Below, piece after piece: positions 50,756 to 53,787 of a stretch of 53,787 nucleotides of DNA (the stretch's first letter is position 1; each line of letters begins with the position of its first letter). A program made the position numbers and the translations under genes. Source of the stretch: Neobacillus massiliamazoniensis. Lineage in GTDB: Bacteria > Bacillota > Bacilli > Bacillales > Cytobacillaceae. The stretch spans positions 1 through 53,787 of the forward strand of contig NZ_CVRB01000009.1 in the NCBI RefSeq assembly GCF_001048695.1. The letters are read 5' to 3'. The notes under the pieces are model-generated. The model was given only the letters and a program-made list of their open reading frames with translations, was not told where the DNA came from and did not search any database.

Positions 50756-51751
50756 GTGTTAAAAATCGGCGATATTGTTATGAAAAACCCGGTTGTTTTA
50801 GCACCGATGGCCGGTGTCTGTAACTCCGCCTTCCGGTTAACGGTTAAGGAGTTTGGCGCAGGACTGGTTTGTGCTGAAATGGTCAGTGATAAAGGCATCG
50901 TGTTTAAAAATGAAAAAACCATGAATATGCTGTATATGGATGAGCGAGAAAAACCGCTCAGCTTGCAAATTTTTGGCGGTGAAAAAGAAACATTAGTAGA
51001 AGCAGCCCGATTTGTTGATCAAAATACCAATGCGGATATTATTGATATTAACATGGGTTGCCCAGTACCGAAGATTACAAAATGTGATGCGGGAGCAAAA
51101 TGGCTTCTTGATCCAAACAAAATCTATGAAATGGTTTCTGCTGTTGTTGATGTTGTTGAAAAACCAGTTACTGTAAAAATGCGGATGGGCTGGGATGAAG
51201 ATCATATTTTTGCCGTTAAAAATGCCCAAGCAGTCGAACGTGCGGGCGGTAAGGCAGTTGCTCTCCATGGTCGTACACGTGTGCAAATGTATGAAGGGAA
51301 AGCAAACTGGGACATCATCCGTGAAGTAAAACAATCCGTTAACATCCCTATCATTGGCAATGGCGATGTGCAAACACCTCAGGATGCAAAAAGAATGCTG
51401 GATGAGACAGGTGTTGACGGCGTGATGATCGGCCGTGCAGCCTTAGGAAACCCATGGATGATTTACCGTACTGTTCTATACCTTGAAACAGGGAAACTAA
51501 TGGATGAACCATCTGTTCGCAAAAAAATGGATGTTTGTATCCTCCACTTAGATCGCTTGATTGCATTGAAAAATGAGGATATTGCTGTTCGGGAAATGCG
51601 CAAGCATGCGGCTTGGTATCTAAAAGGGGTCCAAGGAAATGCAAGAGTTCGGAATGCTATCAATGAGTGTGACACAAGAGATCAATTAGTTACGTTATTA
51701 AACGATTTAGTTTTAGAAGTAGAGGAAAAAGAACAGGCTCAAGTCATTTGA
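50756..51751 (+). CDS. dusB: tRNA-dihydrouridine synthase DusB (YacF)
   Basis: This 331-residue FMN-dependent enzyme reduces uridines in tRNA to dihydrouridine. The TIM-barrel start VVLAPMAGVCNSAFR, the active-site cysteine in NMGCPVPKITKCDAGA, the KMRMGWDEDH segment and the flavin phosphate site GNGDVQTPQDA...GVMIGRAALGNPW are present. The B. subtilis relative acts on both tRNA and, as reported for Dus enzymes, 23S rRNA; which sites apply here is unknown. The start is GTG 50756, with GGAGAGGAG upstream. It ends the fol set before a terminator. Confidence 0.95.
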   Translation: MLKIGDIVMKNPVVLAPMAGVCNSAFRLTVKEFGAGLVCAEMVSDKGIVFKNEKTMNMLYMDEREKPLSLQIFGGEKETLVEAARFVDQNTNADIIDINMGCPVPKITKCDAGAKWLLDPNKIYEMVSAVVDVVEKPVTVKMRMGWDEDHIFAVKNAQAVERAGGKAVALHGRTRVQMYEGKANWDIIREVKQSVNIPIIGNGDVQTPQDAKRMLDETGVDGVMIGRAALGNPWMIYRTVLYLETGKLMDEPSVRKKMDVCILHLDRLIALKNEDIAVREMRKHAAWYLKGVQGNARVRNAINECDTRDQLVTLLNDLVLEVEEKEQAQVI

Positions 51752-51789
51752 CATAAAGAATCTTTTTTTCTATAATTTTGTAAAAGATT

Positions 51790-51817
51790 GAACTGCCAGT
51801 AGGACTGGCAGTTTTTA
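51790..51817 (+). terminator. Terminator after dusB
   Basis: AACTGCCAGT pairs perfectly with ACTGGCAGTT around AGG and is followed by TTTATT. Confidence 0.9.
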
Positions 51818-51944
51818 TTCTATTTAGAACTTTTTTAATGTCTGAACCTCTTAAATTGTGTAAAATATAAAGTATATAGAAAAATTAATACTTTTGTTTG
51901 TGTAGAATTCTACATCATAAGAAACTATTGGAGTTGATTAGGAA

Positions 51945-53426
51945 ATGAATTTGGAAGAATTAAATGACCAATTGCTGGTCAGACGCGAAAAAATGGCTGC
52001 CATGCGTAAAGAGGGACTTGATCCTTTTGGTAAGCGTTTTGAACGCACTCATAGTGCGATGGATTTGATTAATCAATATGGCGACCTTGATCACGATGAA
52101 CTGGAAGCTAAAAATATATCCGCTATACTAGCGGGACGCATCATGACAAAACGCGGAAAAGGGAAAGCTGGGTTTGCTCATATTCAGGATTTATCTGGCC
52201 AAATCCAAATTTACGTTAGACAAGACGCGATTGGGGAAGAACAATATAACATTTTCGATTCTGCTGATTTAGGGGACATTATTGGGGTTTCCGGAACGGT
52301 ATTTAAAACAAAAACAGGTGAACTTTCTGTAAAAGTACTGGATTTTACGTTTTTGTCGAAGGCACTTCGTCCATTACCAGATAAATTTCATGGCTTAAAG
52401 GATATTGAGCAGCGTTACCGTCAACGCTATCTAGATTTAATCATGAATCAAGAAAGCAGAGAGACGTTTATTGCTAGAAGCCGTATTATTAGCGAAATAC
52501 GTAACTATTTAGATGCACATGGCTACCTGGAAGTTGAAACCCCTATGTTGCATGCAATTCCAGGAGGCGCAGCTGCACGTCCATTTATTACGCATCACAA
52601 TGCCCTTGATCTTCCGTTTTATATTAGGATAGCCCTTGAACTTTATTTAAAGCGGCTGGTTGTCGGAGGATTTGAAAAAGTATATGAAATAGGCCGCGTA
52701 TTTAGAAATGAGGGTGTTTCGACTCGTCATAATCCAGAATTTACAATGATTGAGCTCTATGAGGCATATGCCGATTATCGAGATATCATGAGCCTAACTG
52801 AAAACTTAGTTGCCCATGTTGCTCAAAAAGTTCACGGCACAACCAAGATTCAATATGGGGAGTATGAGGTTGATTTAACGCCAGAATGGACAAGACTCCA
52901 CATGGTTGATGCGATTAAAGAATATACCGGTGTAGATTTATGGAATGTTGACCTAGAAGAGGCACGCCGATTAGCGAAAGAAAACGGTATCGAAATTAAT
53001 GAACATATGCTTTATGGTCATATCGTAAATGAATTCTTTGAACAAAAAGTAGAAGAAAAACTAATACAACCGACGTTCATTTATGGACATCCAGTGGAAA
53101 TCTCTCCTCTTGCTAAGAAAAATGATGAGGATCCAAGATTTACTGATCGCTTTGAACTATTTATCGTAGCTCGTGAACATGCGAATGCCTTCACAGAGTT
53201 AAACGATCCAATCGATCAAAGAGAGCGTTTTGAAGAGCAATTAAAAGAGCGTGAACAAGGAAATGATGAAGCACATCCAATGGATGAGGACTTCATTGAA
53301 GCATTAGAATATGGAATGCCTCCAACAGGTGGATTAGGAATCGGAATTGACCGATTGGTCATGTTGTTAACAAATTCTCCATCTATACGTGATGTTCTAT
53401 TATTCCCGTTAATGCGTAATAAATAA
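51945..53426 (+). CDS. lysS: Lysyl-tRNA synthetase (class II)
   Basis: LysS (493 residues) charges tRNA-Lys. The N-terminal OB-fold anticodon-binding domain (about 55-165) includes GRIMTKRGKGKAGFAHIQDLSG. The class II catalytic core has motif 1 near RSRIISEIRNYLDAHGYLEVETPML, motif 2 FRNEGVSTRHNPEFTMIELYEAYADY, and motif 3 GLGIGIDRLVMLL. Its length is close to the B. subtilis enzyme. It follows dusB after a strong terminator and precedes an rRNA operon, as in B. subtilis. Confidence 0.98.
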   Translation: MNLEELNDQLLVRREKMAAMRKEGLDPFGKRFERTHSAMDLINQYGDLDHDELEAKNISAILAGRIMTKRGKGKAGFAHIQDLSGQIQIYVRQDAIGEEQYNIFDSADLGDIIGVSGTVFKTKTGELSVKVLDFTFLSKALRPLPDKFHGLKDIEQRYRQRYLDLIMNQESRETFIARSRIISEIRNYLDAHGYLEVETPMLHAIPGGAAARPFITHHNALDLPFYIRIALELYLKRLVVGGFEKVYEIGRVFRNEGVSTRHNPEFTMIELYEAYADYRDIMSLTENLVAHVAQKVHGTTKIQYGEYEVDLTPEWTRLHMVDAIKEYTGVDLWNVDLEEARRLAKENGIEINEHMLYGHIVNEFFEQKVEEKLIQPTFIYGHPVEISPLAKKNDEDPRFTDRFELFIVAREHANAFTELNDPIDQRERFEEQLKEREQGNDEAHPMDEDFIEALEYGMPPTGGLGIGIDRLVMLLTNSPSIRDVLLFPLMRNK

Positions 53427-53429
53427 ATG

Positions 53430-53460
53430 GAAAAAGTGCCGGACAAACCGGCACTTTTTC
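53430..53460 (+). terminator. Terminator after lysS
   Basis: AAAAAGTGCCGG pairs perfectly with CCGGCACTTTTT around ACAAA. Confidence 0.95.
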
Positions 53461-53511
53461 ATTTCTAGCAGAAAATAAAAATTTAGAATATTATTTCTTT
53501 AAATAAACCTA

Positions 53512-53540
53512 TTGCGCTTCGCTTTGTATGATGATATATT
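53512..53540 (+). promoter_or_regulatory. Possible upstream rRNA promoter P1
   Basis: TTGCGC (53512-53517), 17 bp, TATATT (53535-53540). It lies 57 bp before a better promoter, as in tandem rRNA promoters. Confidence 0.5.
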
Positions 53541-53597
53541 AGTATCCGTTGCTGTGAAACAGTTAGGCAGCAACAAAAAAAGAAATAAAAAAAGTTA

Positions 53598-53626
53598 TTG
53601 ACTTTTAAACGATAACTTGGTAAGAT
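53598..53626 (+). promoter_or_regulatory. rRNA operon promoter P2
   Basis: TTGACT (53598-53603), 17 bp, TAAGAT (53621-53626), with an A-rich stretch upstream. The expected start region is followed at 53634-53647 by TCGCT-TTCG-AGCGA, a small UUCG tetraloop hairpin. Confidence 0.8.
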
Positions 53627-53657
53627 AATATAGTCGCTTTCGAGCGATGATAAAGAT

Positions 53658-53672
53658 TGCTCTTTGAAAACT
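53658..53672 (+). promoter_or_regulatory. rRNA leader boxA-type element
   Basis: TGCTCTTTGAAAACT is the familiar boxA-like antitermination element of Bacillus rRNA leaders. The remaining leader to 53756 holds no other feature I can name. Confidence 0.65.
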
Positions 53673-53756
53673 AAACAAACAAAAACGTCAACAAACAATA
53701 ATTATTCACTTCATTTAATGATGTGAAGCCAACGTAAATTTCGAGCTAAATCAACT

Positions 53757-53787
53757 TTCTTGGAGAGTTTGATCCTGGCTCCCATAG
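53757..53787 (+). rRNA. rrs: 16S rRNA 5' end (partial)
   Basis: GGAGAGTTTGATCCTGGCTC is the conserved 5' end of 16S rRNA (the 27F region). The last seven bases, CCCATAG, do not match the AGGACGAAC expected next, so the window probably ends in an assembly join or a low-quality contig tip. Confidence 0.85.

Overview
The window is an origin-proximal core segment of a low-GC, endospore-forming Bacillaceae chromosome. It runs from the end of one rRNA operon (3' part of a 5S gene) to the first bases of the next 16S gene. Gene content and order match the Bacillus subtilis csfB-to-lysS region almost gene for gene, and nearly everything is on the + strand; abrB is the one clear gene on the - strand. 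The products resemble B. subtilis proteins strongly, but the intergenic regions are full of dispersed repeats that are not a feature of B. subtilis 168. I infer a Bacillus/Neobacillus-type relative rather than B. subtilis itself.

Layout. 1-2.9 kb: 5S end, a 21-bp-phased repeat, gin (csfB), a lysine/arginine decarboxylase-family gene (yaaO) and tmk. 3.4-8.0 kb: darA, holB, ricT, yabA, trmN6, yazA, rsmI (c-di-AMP sensing, clamp loader, replication-initiation control, tRNA/rRNA methylation). 8.2-8.8 kb: abrB with its Spo0A-controlled promoter. 9-14.8 kb: metG, tatD, yabE, rnmV, rsmA. 15-20.5 kb: yabG, veg, sspF, ispE, purR, ridA, spoVG. 20.8-25.5 kb: glmU, prs, ctc, pth, fin. 25.9-35.9 kb: mfd, spoVT, yabM, yabN, rqcP, yabP, yabQ, divIC, yabR. 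36.1-40.4 kb: spoIIE, yabS, yabT. 40.6-47.4 kb: tilS, hpt, ftsH, coaX, hslO, yacD. 47.7-53.4 kb: cysK, folP, folB, folK, yazB, dusB, lysS, then rRNA promoters and a 16S start.

How it works together. The segment mixes translation and rRNA/tRNA maturation (metG, lysS, tilS, dusB, rsmA, rsmI, rnmV, trmN6, pth, ctc, rqcP), precursor supply (tmk, prs, glmU, ispE, folPBK, coaX, cysK, hpt, purR) and sporulation. The sporulation genes carry recognisable promoters: two Spo0A boxes at abrB, a sigma-H promoter at spoVG, a Spo0A/sigma-A promoter with 21-bp spacing at spoIIE, sigma-E at yabP, sigma-G-like sites at sspF, fin and spoVT, and sigma-K at yabG. Two small anti-sigma factors, Gin and Fin, lie at either end of the first half. 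A parS-like site sits just after metG.

The unusual content is non-coding. It includes a modular hairpin repeat at about ten operon boundaries, a 75-244 bp element with 12-bp terminal inverted repeats in five copies (some internally deleted), a six-unit 52-bp tandem array between ctc and pth, and the 21-bp-phased array after the 5S gene. Relative to B. subtilis the window lacks xpaC, yaaN, yaaR, the tRNA genes before spoIIE and pabB-pabA-pabC. I did not find a new protein-coding system; the repeats are the best candidates for something undescribed.
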